The notes beneath the pieces were generated by a model. It made no database searches, was not told where the DNA came from, and saw nothing but the letters and a program-made list of their open reading frames with translations. Shown here one piece after another: positions 15,001 to 25,990 of a DNA stretch of 64,000 bases. Source of the stretch: Apostichopus japonicus (Eukaryota > Echinodermata > Holothuroidea > Aspidochirotida > Stichopodidae); NCBI RefSeq assembly GCF_037975245.1, contig NC_092571.1, positions 22,367,917-22,431,916 of the forward strand, given 5' to 3'. How positions within the stretch are numbered: the first letter of the stretch is position 1; each line of letters starts with the position of its first letter. Position numbers and translations under genes: made by a program.

Positions 15001-18000
15001 TGGCGCGATGGCTTGGCGCACTGTGCGGGCTGATGATCGAGACTCTCTTTTGCATCCGTGGTTCGAACCCCGGGTGATGACGTCTTTTGCCGATCTTTTA
15101 CAGCAAGTGCCTACACGGGGAGCTGTAAGTATTAGTTAATCCACCTAATATCTCAGTCCATACAGTGGCGCGATGGCTTGGCGCGTTGTGCGAGCTGATG
15201 ATCGAGACTCTCTTTTGCATCCGTGGTTCGAACCCCGGGTGATGACGTCTTTTGCCGATCTTTTACAGCAAGTGCCTACACGGGGAGCTGTAAGTATTAG
15301 TTAATCCACCTAATATCTCAGTCCATACAGTGGCGCGATGGCTTGGCGCGTTGTGCGAGCTGATGATCGAGACTCTCTTTTGCATCCGTGGTTCGAACCC
15401 CGGGTGATGACGTCTTTTGCCGATCTTTTACAGCAAGTGCCTACACGGGGAGCTGTAAGTATTAGTTAATCCACCTAATATCTCAGTCCATACAGTGGCG
15501 CGATGGCTTGGCGCACTGTGCGAGCTGATGATCGAGACTCTCTTTTGCATCCGTGGTTCGAACCCCGGGTGATGACGTCTTTTGCCGATCTTTTACAGCA
15601 AGTGCCTACACGGGGAGCTGTAAGTATTAGTTAATCCACCTAATATCTCAGTCCATACAGTGGCGCGATGGCTTGGCGCACTGTGCGAGCTGATGATCGA
15701 GACTCTCTTTTGCATCCGTGGTTCGAACCCCGGGTGATGACGTCTTTTGCCGATCTTTTACAGCAAGTGCCTACACGGGGAGCTGTAAGTATTAGTTAAT
15801 CCACCTAATATCTCAGTCCATACAGTGGCGCGATGGCTTGGCGCACTGTGCGAGCTGATGATCGAGACTCTCTTTTGCATCCGTGGTTCGAACCCCGGGT
15901 GATGACGTCTTTTGCCGATCTTTTACAGCAAGTGCCTACACGGGGAGCTGTAAGTATTAGTTAATCCACCTAATATCTCAGTCCATACAGTGGCGCGATG
16001 GCTTGGCGCACTGTGCGAGCTGATGATCGAGACTCTCTTTTGCATCCGTGGTTCGAACCCCGGGTGATGACGTCTTTTGCCGATCTTTTACAGCAAGTGC
16101 CTACACGGGGAGCTGTAAGTATTAGTTAATCCACCTAATATCTCAGTCCATACAGTGGCGCGATGGCTTGGCGCGTTGTACGAGCTGATGATCGAGACTC
16201 TCTTTTGCATCCGTGGTTCGAACCCCGGGTGATGACGTCTTTTGCCGATCTTTTACAGCAAGTGCCTACACGGGGAGCTGTAAGTATTAGTTAATCCACC
16301 TAATATCTCAGTCCATACAGTGGCGCGATGGCTTGGCGCACTGTGCGAGCTGATGATCGAGACTCTCTTTTGCATCCGTGGTTCGACCCCCGGGTGATGA
16401 CGTCTGTTGCCGATCTTTTACAGCAAGTGCCTACACGGGGAGCTGTAAGTATTAGTTAATCCACCTAATATCTCAGTCCATACAGTGGCGCGATGGCTTG
16501 GCGCGTTGTACGGGCTGATGATCGAGACTCTCTTTTGCATCCGTGGTTCGAACCCCGGGTGATGACGTCTTTTGCCGATCTTTTACAGCAAGTGCCTACA
16601 CGGGGAGCTGTAAGTATTAGTTAATCCACCTAATATCTCAGTCCATACAGTGGCGCGATGGCTTGGCGCGTTGTGCGAGCTGATGATCGAGACTCTCTTT
16701 TGCATCCGTGGTTCGAACCCCGGGTGATGACGTCTTTTGCCGATCTTTTACAGCAAGTGCCTACACGGGGAGCTGTAAGTATTAGTTAATCCACCTAATA
16801 TCTCAGTCCATACAGTGGCGCGATGGCTTGGCGCACTGTGCGAGCTGATGATCGAGACTCTCTTTTGCATCCGTGGTTCGAACCCCGGGTGATGACGTCT
16901 TTTGCCGATCTTTTACAGCAAGTGCCTACACGGGGAGCTGTAAGTATTAGTTAATCCACCTAATATCTCAGTCCATACAGTGGCGCGATGGCTTGGCGCG
17001 TTGTACGGGCTGATGATCGAGACTCTCTTTTGCATCCGTGGTTCGAACCCCGGGTGATGACGTCTTTTGCCGATCTTTTACAGCAAGTGCCTACACGGGG
17101 AGCTGTAAGTATTAGTTAATCCACCTAATATCTCAGTCCATACAGTGGCGCGATGGCTTGGCGCGTTGTACGGGCTGATGATCGAGACTCTCTTTTGCAT
17201 CCGTGGTTCGAACCCCGGGTGATGACGTCTTTTGCCGATCTTTTACAGCAAGTGTCTACACGGGGAGCTGTAAGTATTAGTTAATCCACCTAATATCTCA
17301 GTCCATACAGTGGCGCGATGGCTTGGCGCGTTGTACGGGCTGATGATCGAGACTCTCTTTTGCATCCGCGGTTCGAACCCCGGGTGATGACGTCTTTTGC
17401 CGATCTTTTACAGCAAGTGTCTACACGGGGAGCTGTAAGTATTAGTTAATCCACCTAATATCTCAGTCCATACAGTGGCGCGATGGCTTGGCGCGTTGTA
17501 CGGGCTGATGATCGAGACTCTCTTTTGCATCCGCGGTTCGAACCCCGGGTGATGACGTCTTTTGCCGATCTTTTACAGCAAGTGTCTACACGGGGAGCTG
17601 TAAGTATTAGTTAATCCACCTAATATCTCAGTCCATACAGTGGCGCGATGGCTTGGCGCACTGTGCGGGCTGATGATCGAGACTCTCTTTTGCATCCGCG
17701 GTTCGAACCCCGGGTGAAGACGTCTTTTGCCGATCTTTTACAGCAAGTGCCTTCACGGGGAGCTGTAAGTATTAGTTAATCCACCTAATATCTCAGTCCA
17801 TACAGTGGCGCGATGGCTTGGCGCACTGTGCGAGCTGATGATCGAGACTCTCTTTTGCATCCGTGGTTCGAACCCCGGGTGATGACGTCTTTTGCCGATC
17901 TTTTACAGCAAGTGCCTACACGGGGAGCTGTAAGTATTAGTTAATCCACCTAATATCTCAGTCCATACAGTGGCGCGATGGCTTGGCGCACTGTGCGAGC

Positions 18001-20250
18001 TGATGATCGAGACTCTCTTTTGCATCCGTGGTTCGAACCCCGGGTGATGACGTCTTTTGCCGATCTTTTATAGCAAGTGCCTACACGGGGAGCTGTAAGT
18101 ATTAGTTAATCCACCTAATATCTCAGTCCATACAGTGGCGCGATGGCTTGGCGCACTGTGCGAGCTGATGATCGAGACTCTCTTTTGCATCCGTGGTTCG
18201 AACCCCGGGTGATGACGTCTTTTGCCGATCTTTTACAGCAAGTGCCTACACGGGGAGCTGTAAGTATTAGTTAATCCACCTAATATCTCAGTCCATACAG
18301 TGGCGCGATGGCTTGGCGCACTGTGCGAGCTGATGATCGAGACTCTCTTTTGCATCCGTGGTTCGAACCCCGGGTGATGACGTCTTTTGCCGATCTTTTA
18401 CAGCAAGTGCCTACACGGGGAGCTGTAAGTATTAGTTAATCCACCTAATATCTCAGTCCATACAGTGGCGCGATGGCTTGGCGCACTGTGCGAGCTGATG
18501 ATCGAGACTCTCTTTTGCATCCGTGGTTCGAACCCCGGGTGATGACGTCTTTTGCCGATCTTTTACAGCAAGTGCCTACACGGGGAGCTGTAAGTATTAG
18601 TTAATCCACCTAATATCTCAGTCCATACAGTGGCGCGATGGCTTGGCGCACTGTGCGAGCTGATGATCGAGACTCTCTTTTGCATCCGTGGTTCGAACCC
18701 CGGGTGATGACGTCTTTTGCCGATCTTTTACAGCAAGTGCCTACACGGGGAGCTGTAAGTATTAGTTAATCCACCTAATATCTCAGTCCATACAGTGGCG
18801 CGATGGCTTGGCGCACTGTGCGAGCTGATGATCGAGACTCTCTTTTGCATCCGTGGTTCGAACCCCGGGTGATGACGTCTTTTGCCGATCTTTTACAGCA
18901 AGTGCCTACACGGGGAGCTGTAAGTATTAGTTAATCCACCTAATATCTCAGTCCATACAGTGGCGCGATGGCTTGGCGCGCTGTGCGAGCTGATGATCGA
19001 GACTCTCTTTTGCATCCGTGGTTCGAACCCCGGGTGATGACGTCTTTTGCCGATCTTTTACAGCAAGTGCCTACACGGGGAGCTGTAAGTATTAGTTAAT
19101 CCACCTAATATCTCAGTCCATACAGTGGCGCGATGGCTTGGCGCGTTGTGCGGGCTGATGATCGAGACTCTCTTTTGCATCCGTGGTTCGAACCCCGGGT
19201 GATGACGTCTTTTGCCGATCTTTTACAGCAAGTGCCTACACGGGGAGCTGTAAGTATTAGTTAATCCACCTAATATCTCAGTCCATACAGTGGCGCGATG
19301 GCTTGGCGCGTTGTGCGGGCTGATGATCGAGACTCTCTTTTGCATCCGTGGTTCGAACCCCGGGTGATGACGTCTTTTGCCGATCTTTTACAGCAAGTGC
19401 CTACACGGGGAGCTGTAAGTATTAGTTAATCCACCTAATATCTCAGTCCATACAGTGGCGCGATGGCTTGGCGCACTGTGCGAGCTGATGATCGAGACTC
19501 TCTTTTGCATCCGTGGTTCGAACCCCGGGTGATGACGTCTTTTGCCGATCTTTTACAGCAAGTGCCTACACGGGGAGCTGTAAGTATTAGTTAATCCACC
19601 TAATATCTCAGTCCATACAGTGGCGCGATGGCTTGGCGCACTGTGCGAGCTGATGATCGAGACTCTCTTTTGCATCCGTGGTTCGAACCCCGGGTGATGA
19701 CGTCTTTTGCCGATCTTTTACAGCAAGTGCCTACACGGGGAGCTGTAAGTATTAGTTAATCCACCTAATATCTCAGTCCATACAGTGGCGCGATGGCTTG
19801 GCGCACTGTGCGAGCTGATGATCGAGACTCTCTTTTGCATCCGTGGTTCGAACCCCGGGTGATGACGTCTTTTGCCGATCTTTTACAGCAAGTGCCTACA
19901 CGGGGAGCTGTAAGTATTAGTTAATCCACCTAATATCTCAGTCCATACAGTGGCGCGATGGCTTGGCGCGTTGTGCGAGCTGATGATCGAGACTCTCTTT
20001 TGCATCCGTGGTTCGAACCCCGGGTGATGACGTCTTTTGCCGATCTTTTACAGCAAGTGCCTACACGGGGAGCTGTAAGTATTAGTTAATCCACCTAATA
20101 TCTCAGTCCATACAGTGGCGCGATGGCTCCGCGCACTGTACGAGCTGATGATCGAGACTCTCTTTTGCATCCGTGGTTCGAACCCCGGGTGATGACGTCT
20201 TTTGCCGATCTTTTACAGCAAGTGCCTACACGGGGAGCTGTAAGTATTAG
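1..20250 (+). repeat. 165-bp tandem satellite array with tRNA-like units
   Basis: Head-to-tail array whose unit begins (in this window's phase) with GCGCACTGTGCGAGCTGATG. Unit starts fall at 1, 166, 331, 496, 661 and so on to 20131, which is exactly 122 periods of 165 bp with no net insertion or deletion. Most units differ by only a few substitutions. The commonest difference is the block after GCGC: ACTGTGCGAG versus GTTGTACGGG, with mixtures of the two. Other markers recur: GATTC for GACTC, GACACTC, CATCAAG for CAGCAAG, TAACATCTCA and GGGTAATGA. The array runs off the left edge of the window, so its true length is unknown. No open reading frame spans it and no gene is seen. The last unit is cut at about 20250, where an inverted copy begins. 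Confidence 0.98.
151..219 (+). promoter_or_regulatory. tRNA-like A box and B box (representative satellite unit)
   Basis: Every satellite unit carries TGGCGCGATGGC (151-162), which fits the Pol III A-box consensus at about 10 of 12 positions. It also carries GGTTCGAACCC (209-219 region), a perfect B box. The spacing of about 59 bp is longer than in an ordinary tRNA but within the range of long-variable-arm tRNAs and SINE heads. T runs follow the B box (GTCTTTTGCC, ATCTTTTACA) and could act as terminators. A TTTT also lies between the two boxes (CTCTTTTGC), which would weaken full-length transcription. The T-arm does not pair well as a true tRNA, so this is a tRNA-derived promoter rather than a tRNA gene. 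Confidence 0.6.
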
Positions 20251-20294
20251 TTACAGCTCCCAGTGTAGGCACGAGCTGTAAAAGATCGGCAAAA
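20200..20294. repeat. Palindromic end of the 165-bp array
   Basis: Left arm 20200-20243 and right arm 20251-20294 are reverse complements with 3 mismatches in 44 bp, around a 7-bp loop (GTATTAG). The right arm is the only inverted piece of the satellite seen. It starts exactly at the unit's own small hairpin, TTACAGC / GCTGTAA. The array stops here and unrelated sequence follows. Confidence 0.93.
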
Positions 20295-20486
20295 CTGACT
20301 ATGAACAATGAACCTTATGAATATATAACCTTATGAATATCGGGCTGTCACCCACTGTGGTGTACCTCATACTTGTAATTGTCATATATTGTATCCGTAA
20401 AAAATTAACAGAAAACAACACATTGTTAGTAAAGGGACCAGGTGCGTATCCAGCGGGGGGCGTTGGGGGCGCCCCCCCCCCCCCCC

Positions 20487-20640
20487 GATAAGGAAAAGAG
20501 GAGAGAAAAAATGAGAAGAAAAAAGGAAAAAGGAGGGGGCAAAAAGAAAAGGAGGAGAGAAAGGAAGGGGAAAGAAAAAGAAAAGAAGAGAGAAAAAGGA
20601 AACAAGGAGGGAGTAGAAGATAGCCAGGACCTCGGGAAGA
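20487..20640 (+). repeat. Purine-rich (GA) tract
   Basis: About 150 bp that is almost entirely A and G on this strand, following a C14-15 run. It makes lysine/arginine/glutamate-rich or proline/serine-rich spurious reading frames on the two strands. No gene is supported. Confidence 0.85.
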
Positions 20641-21031
20641 GAAAGAGGAACAGTCATAGTTAAAGGGCTGATCCCTATAATATACACAGGGTAGCCAGTG
20701 ACAGATCAAGGATTACGGAGTGGGTGTGCGCCTCATCCTACCCCTTACACCGACAACTCCATTTTTGACGTTTCCATTTTCCCTCTCTCACTTATGTATC
20801 TATATAAATACTATATATGGTCTATCATAACGCGTGTGTGTGTATGGACGCCTTAAACAATTGTACAATTGTGCTATATGGAGCCAACTGTGGCTGGTCT
20901 TGAACTCGACCGAGTCGTCGGGGTATACATGACGCATTTCGGGAAGGGGGCGACCGCCCCCCCCCCCCCGAGCAAATTTTCTTTATGACATCGCTAGTAA
21001 TTTCAAAATAGACAATGCTTAGATGCAACTT

Positions 21032-21135
21032 ACAAGGCCTGGGAAGTGTCATTTCCAGCGATCTGGGAGGCAATTTCGGCCAAAATTTTTCTTGTACGCT
21101 TCGCGCCAACACATGGTGGCGCTTCGCTTAGATAG
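21032..21135 (+). repeat. Dispersed transposon subterminal module, copy 1
   Basis: Shares with three other places in the window a block ending in a variant of CTTGTACGCTCCGCGCCAAC, then TGGTGGCGCTCCGCTTAGAT. In each case the block lies shortly inside a TIR-like right end. Here the end is near 21185 (GCTACACGCCTG). Confidence 0.85.
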
Positions 21136-22080
21136 TTTGCCTACAGGCTTCGCCCCTCCCTTGGCAATTACTCGCTACACGCCTGTTCGAATTTGTAAAG
21201 CAAAGAGCAGATATAACATCATTATCAGTAATCATTGGAATGCATGTTCCACGATGAACAGCCTCAAAAACTGTCTATGTGTGTAGTTAAAGGCGTAGGA
21301 GCCCAATTGGATTTGGGGGCTGTAATGACTTGCCCGAAAAAAAGCCAAATTGTTCAACAGTTCAATGCCAATATCATATAAGCAAGCATCGGTCATTACA
21401 GTGCATGGCATCGTGTACCGCACGGTCCGTGAAAGTTGCACAGTATACCACTGGATGCTATGTAAACAACCAAATGTCTTATGTAGATGGAGAAAAATCA
21501 TACAGATCCATTTATGTCAAAACTCTCTGATGTCGGCCAAGCTTAGAACTTTATTTTAATTACCAAGGAGATCATTTTTAAGCTATTCATTGCTATTTAT
21601 TTTTCTTTCCAAGGGCGTAGGAACCGGGGGGGGGCAATACTGGGCAATACTTCTACACCAATAAATTAACTGTGTCTGAATTTTCGAAAATTTCCCGACC
21701 AACATTCTTCATCATACTTTCCTCTACTCTTGCAACTTTGACCTATCTGTTAGGGGTGCAAGGAGGTTTTTCTATATTGCTTGTCCGTAGATTGAATTTT
21801 CTGCAACATTATGGGTATGTTTTGAAGTGATTTTATTCACGAGAAATGTGAATTTTTCAAATTCTCAACAAATGATGGGCTTAAAACCTTCGAAAGTGGG
21901 GCTTTCGGATATTGTGGGCCGTGACGTAGAATCACCTACAAAAGCAATGATCCATAGGACATGCAAGAAGGTCGAACATGATGTGTGACTGGTGAAAATC
22001 TTCAAAAAGGTTATGGATGGAAAAAACTTTTGGGAAATACTTGGTTCTCAGGCAAAAGTGTACATCTGGTTGGTCATTTT

Positions 22081-22180
22081 CAAGCCCGAGAAGTGCTCTT
22101 TCCGGTGATCTGCGGGTATCAAAACCAGAAATTTTCTTGTACGCTGCGCGCCAACCGATGGTAGCGCTCCGCTTAGATAG
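22081..22180 (+). repeat. Dispersed transposon subterminal module, copy 2
   Basis: Same module (AAGTGCTCTTTCCGGTGATC ... GCGCTCCGCTTAGATAG), directly followed by a poly-C run and the terminal motif CTGGATACGCGCCTG. This copy marks the right end of the candidate element starting at 20439. Confidence 0.85.
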
Positions 22181-22230
22181 TAACTCGCCCCCCCCCCCCC
22201 CCGGGTTAGAAAATCCTGGATACGCGCCTG

Positions 22231-24081
22231 GGGACCACCAATGGATGGCACCGAAAAAAAAGTTGTTTCAAGGGGCATCTTGTTTGTAAGTTGATGTGAA
22301 GGCTTCGACTCTTGGATTCCCAGACAAGGGTCTACCTCTGGACCTAGTCAATGATTTGACGTGTGACTCGACCACAGTTGACTTGACTTGAGCCTTGACC
22401 CAAGAGTGATTCGGTAGTCGTTGCAACAGCTGTTTGGACAATATAGTGTATTGTTTGGACACTAACTACATAGCCTACCAGGAGCAATCTCCTAGCTTCC
22501 TGACTGTTCCATCGGCAACTTTTCTCTTTCTCTGGAATCCAAATATTTGCTCTCTTTATATTTACTCTAAATCGATCACTGATCTTGTGAGCAAAGCTGG
22601 CTTTTCTTCGCAAGTTCTCACCTTGGGAAAAATCTATGGTTACTGATTGAATTGAACTTCAACATCCAGGGGCGGGATTTTAAGAAAGGAGAGATTTAGC
22701 CCTGAGGTCGTCGAATCCGTCTCCCATGTAGGGGGTCTGCGGTTGTGCTAATAAATACTTTTTGTGCAGGGTTGGAAAGAGAGGGTCCCCCTCCCTCCTG
22801 GTTGGGCGCCTGCGATCATTGGTTATTCCTTGACGTAAGGTTTACATCAACCTCCTAAGCTCCTTGCATCAATTAGGCGGTGTGAAGCGTTATAGTGCCC
22901 GTAATATAACTGAGCACCCGCCGCTATGCAGCTGATTAAACTCGATGCAGTAGCATGCATGCGTGGTTCGTCCATATGTTTGGAGAAACGAATGCATTTT
23001 GTTTGTTAGTGTACCATACGAATAGAACAACGTGTCATTAACCGTAGCAGAATCATCTTGCAGAGTAAATTTTATTTATATTATTGCATATTGCTTATAA
23101 GGACTTCAAAACTTCTTTAGATAGGTAAGAACCAGGTATTGTTTCATTATATTAGTCCAGCATAAGTGCGTCGTTCTATAATTCCGACAAACGAAATAAG
23201 TATAGGCCTAGTGTAAAAAAGCTTTGTGGAGATCATATTCATATTTATCATAACATAAACTACTCCATAGAATTCATGTACGATTCAGTTCCGCGATATA
23301 GGCTTGGGTACTACAGTGTATGTTCTTAATCTATAGAGCTACAGTACGTTAAGTTTAGTAGAAAACACGGCCTAACTTTAGAATCCGTACCATATGACTG
23401 GAAAAGCTTACTTCGAATCGGCCAAAAAACAAATGTATAGGCCTAATCCGGTTAGGATTAGGAGATAGAAGAACGGAGGTGGAGATAGGGAGTGATTACA
23501 TGAACGAAGTGATTATTCGCAGGGCAGCCCGGCAAATAACGTACACAGACACCTTATTCGCAGGGCTGTGACGATTTTGAAAATAGGTTTATTATTAGGT
23601 TTTGCTATCTATACCAGTCAGTTTAGGGGCCTTGAAAAAGCCAACCTTTTGGGCCCAAATAGTCTTAGCCACTTCATAAGCTAATTTTTGGAACCCCAGC
23701 AATTCAATTTTAAAAGCTTTATTTTAGGGGAGCTTATCTTTGGATTCCCCAAAAGCCGATATTGCCTGAAGCCAATATGGTCAAGGGTGTGACACCCCCC
23801 CCCCCTCCCACACCTTTACATGCAAATGAGCAGTCACTCTGCAAAAACAAAGGTGAAAATGAGGAATGACATTTTTTATGTTGGCGGTACTAATGCTAGA
23901 CTGGTTCAATCTTAAGGCCCTAGGCTCCCAAAACCAATCCTAACAGCATTAAGATAGGAATCCCAAAGGCCAATAAATTCCTCAAAATATAGAGGCTCCC
24001 AATTAAGACACAAAAAGATAGCTGGTGCTCAAGAGCAAACTCGAATAGCCCCAAAACTTACTAAGCCGTTAACCCAGTGTA
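22231..24081. other. Intergenic, no gene seen
   Basis: No convincing coding sequence, RNA gene or splice pattern. The stretch holds short C-runs (near 23795) and a diverged, inverted piece of the 42-bp minisatellite at 23513-23572 (TTATTCGCAGGGC appears twice with a GTACACAGACACC spacer). It also holds transposon-like G-rich fragments around 22668 and 22780. Short reading frames at 22344-22646 look random. Confidence 0.7.
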
Positions 24082-24395
24082 AGGCTGCCCTGTAAATAAG
24101 GTGTATGTGTCTGGCTATTTCGCAGGGCAGCCCTGCAAATAAGATGCTTGTGTCTGGCTATTCACAGGGCTGCCCTGCGAATAAGGTGTATGTGTCTGGC
24201 TATTCGCAGGGCTGCCCTGTGAATAAGATACTTGTGTCCGGCTATTCGCAGGTATGCCCTGCGAATAAGGTGTATGTGTCTGGCTATTCGCAGGGTTGCC
24301 CTGTGAATAAGATACTTGTGTCCGGCTATTCGCAGGGCTGCCATGTGAATAAGGTGTATGTGTCTGGCTATTCGCAGGGCTGCCCTGCGAATAAG
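24082..24395 (+). repeat. 42-bp minisatellite with palindromic core
   Basis: About 7.5 copies of a 42-bp unit. Each contains TTCGCAGGGCTGCCCTGCGA, a near-perfect dyad (TTCGCAGGG / CCCTGCGAA), and a variable linker that alternates GTGTATGTGTCTGGC and ATACTTGTGTCCGGC. In part of the array this gives an 84-bp two-unit period. Because 42 is divisible by 3, the array makes repetitive but meaningless reading frames on both strands. Confidence 0.93.
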
Positions 24396-24539
24396 CCCCA
24401 CCTTACATGAATGTGGGAGAGAGATAGTAAGCGGGATATGGATTAACAGAAACAGTCGAATGGTACGAATTCTAAATTGGTACCAAAAATCGGACCCGAT
24501 TGCAATGCTTAATGTCCTTTTCCAAAGCATTCGTAAATT

Positions 24540-25985
24540 CATTCACACTAGGCCACTTAAGCCTACTTGCAAATGCAAGTACAACTTTCTCAGGCAAACC
24601 GTTCCACTCATTCACAACCCTATTAGAAAAAAAAGTTATGCCGAAATATAAATCCTACTTTGTAACTTTTGGAATTTAAGAAAATGACCTCTGGGTACAA
24701 CTACTAGTACTATTAGCAAACATGAAAATGTCAGTGAAGGATAAATTGTCAAAACCATACACAATCTTGAAAACTTGAATCAAGTCATCATGTAACCTCC
24801 TAAGCTCCAGTGTGGTGAGATTCAGCAGCTGTAACCGCCTATAATAAGGAACACCCTTTAAGGAACTAATCATCCTAGTAGCCCTCCTCTGGACCTTCTC
24901 AAGTACTTCCTTCTCCTTAGCAAAATATGGGTTCCAAGCCTACACAGCATACTCCTGATGAGGCCTAACCAACTGCTTATAAAGCCTACAACTATATGTC
25001 CTCTTTCAGAAAACTGAATTCCTCTTGATCATACCTAAATTCCTATTACCTCAGTTAGCAGCTTCGAAACAATTTTTAGAATGTTGCAGAGATGAGTCAA
25101 TGTAGATACCTAGGTCTCTTTCAACAAATACCTCCTGTAACTCCTCACTATTAATAGTGTTTTTGGTTACTACTACCAATATGCATCACCCCTGCATTTG
25201 TCAATAATAAAAAGCAATTGCCATCCCTGAGACAAGGAGAAAGCTTTATCCAAATTCATTTAAAATTTCTCAGAATTGCTTTTGGAAGAGACCTCAGAAT
25301 ACAGTTTGGTGTCATCAGCAAGCTTCTTGGCTGTACACAAAATATCTCTGTCAAAGTCATTTGCACAACAAACAACAAGGGACCCAAACAGACCCTTCCT
25401 GTGGAACCCCTCTAGTAACGTCCTGCCAAGAAGAAGCACAGCCTTTTATTACCACCCTCTGCTTTCTATTACCAAGTCAATTCTCGATCCAAGACAGTAA
25501 AGTCCCATTTATACCCATACACTGTACTCTTCAGCCTAAGTAAAAGACGCTGGTGGGGAACTTTATCAAAGGCCTTCAGAAAATGCAGGAAGGCAACATC
25601 TACAGACTTCTGCCGATTTAGTGAGCTTGAAATTACATCTTCCATAAACTCAAGAATGTAAGTGAGATAAGACCTTTTTGACAAAAGCCATGTTGAGACT
25701 CTCTGATCAAAGACTGACTACTGAAGTGACTGACCATAGACTTTTTAACAATAGACTCCATGACCTTACAAACAATACTAGTGAGACTATTAAACAGGCC
25801 TAATTACTGGGCTTAGACTTATCACCCTTCTTGAAAATTGGGGTAATATTAGCTCATCTCCAGTCCTGAGGAACATAACCTTCATTCATAAATTTACTAA
25901 AAACCAATGAGAGTGGAACTCAGAAATGGTGTGCAAAAGTCTTCAACAAATTCGGATGGATTGCATCAGGCATATTTTTTAAGAT
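24540..25985 (-). pseudogene. Degenerate CR1/Jockey-like LINE, reverse transcriptase remnant
   Basis: Read on the minus strand, broken frames spell non-LTR reverse transcriptase landmarks in the correct order. Near 25850 there is a segment like GYVPQDW followed by NITPIFKKGDKS. Around 25700-25760 comes SQHGF, then SVDVAFLHFLKAFDKVPHQR near 25560-25600 (the RT fingers/palm region). Near 24720-24850 the C-terminal signature LNLTTLELRRLHDDLIQVFK follows. Several stops and frameshifts interrupt it. The YxDD catalytic region is not readable and the 5' half (endonuclease) is absent. This is an old 5'-truncated insertion. The clade assignment (CR1/Jockey group) is from motif memory, and the RT identity is firm. 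Confidence 0.88.
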
Positions 25986-25990
25986 ATATT

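Larger units (their letters stand above)
20439..22230. mobile_element. Candidate non-autonomous TIR transposon (composite)
   Basis: The left end starts CAGGTGCGTATCCAG and the right end reads CTGGATACGCGCCTG, its reverse complement with one difference. GGGAC lies directly outside both ends and may be a 5-bp target duplication. Poly-G and poly-C tracts sit just inside both ends, as in many hAT-type elements of marine invertebrates. No transposase coding sequence is visible. The interior contains further element ends (for example a terminus near 21185, ACACGCCTG), so this may be a nest of several insertions. The TIR match is seen directly. The hAT assignment is inference. Confidence 0.5.

Noticed and set aside
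1-20250. CRISPR-like repeat-spacer array
   Set aside because: The whole 165-bp period is repeated. There are no unique spacers and the context is an animal genome.
1-20250. Cluster of about 122 functional tRNA genes
   Set aside because: Only the promoter boxes are tRNA-like. The acceptor, anticodon and T arms do not pair properly, and a TTTT interrupts the would-be gene.
20299-20709. Phenylalanine/serine/proline-rich minus-strand protein and its lysine-rich plus-strand counterpart
   Set aside because: They derive from a purine tract and a poly-C run in transposon debris, with no conserved domain.
24105-24542. Repetitive 14-residue-period proteins
   Set aside because: The 42-bp minisatellite is a multiple of three, so any open phase gives a periodic peptide. 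No start or splice evidence supports them.
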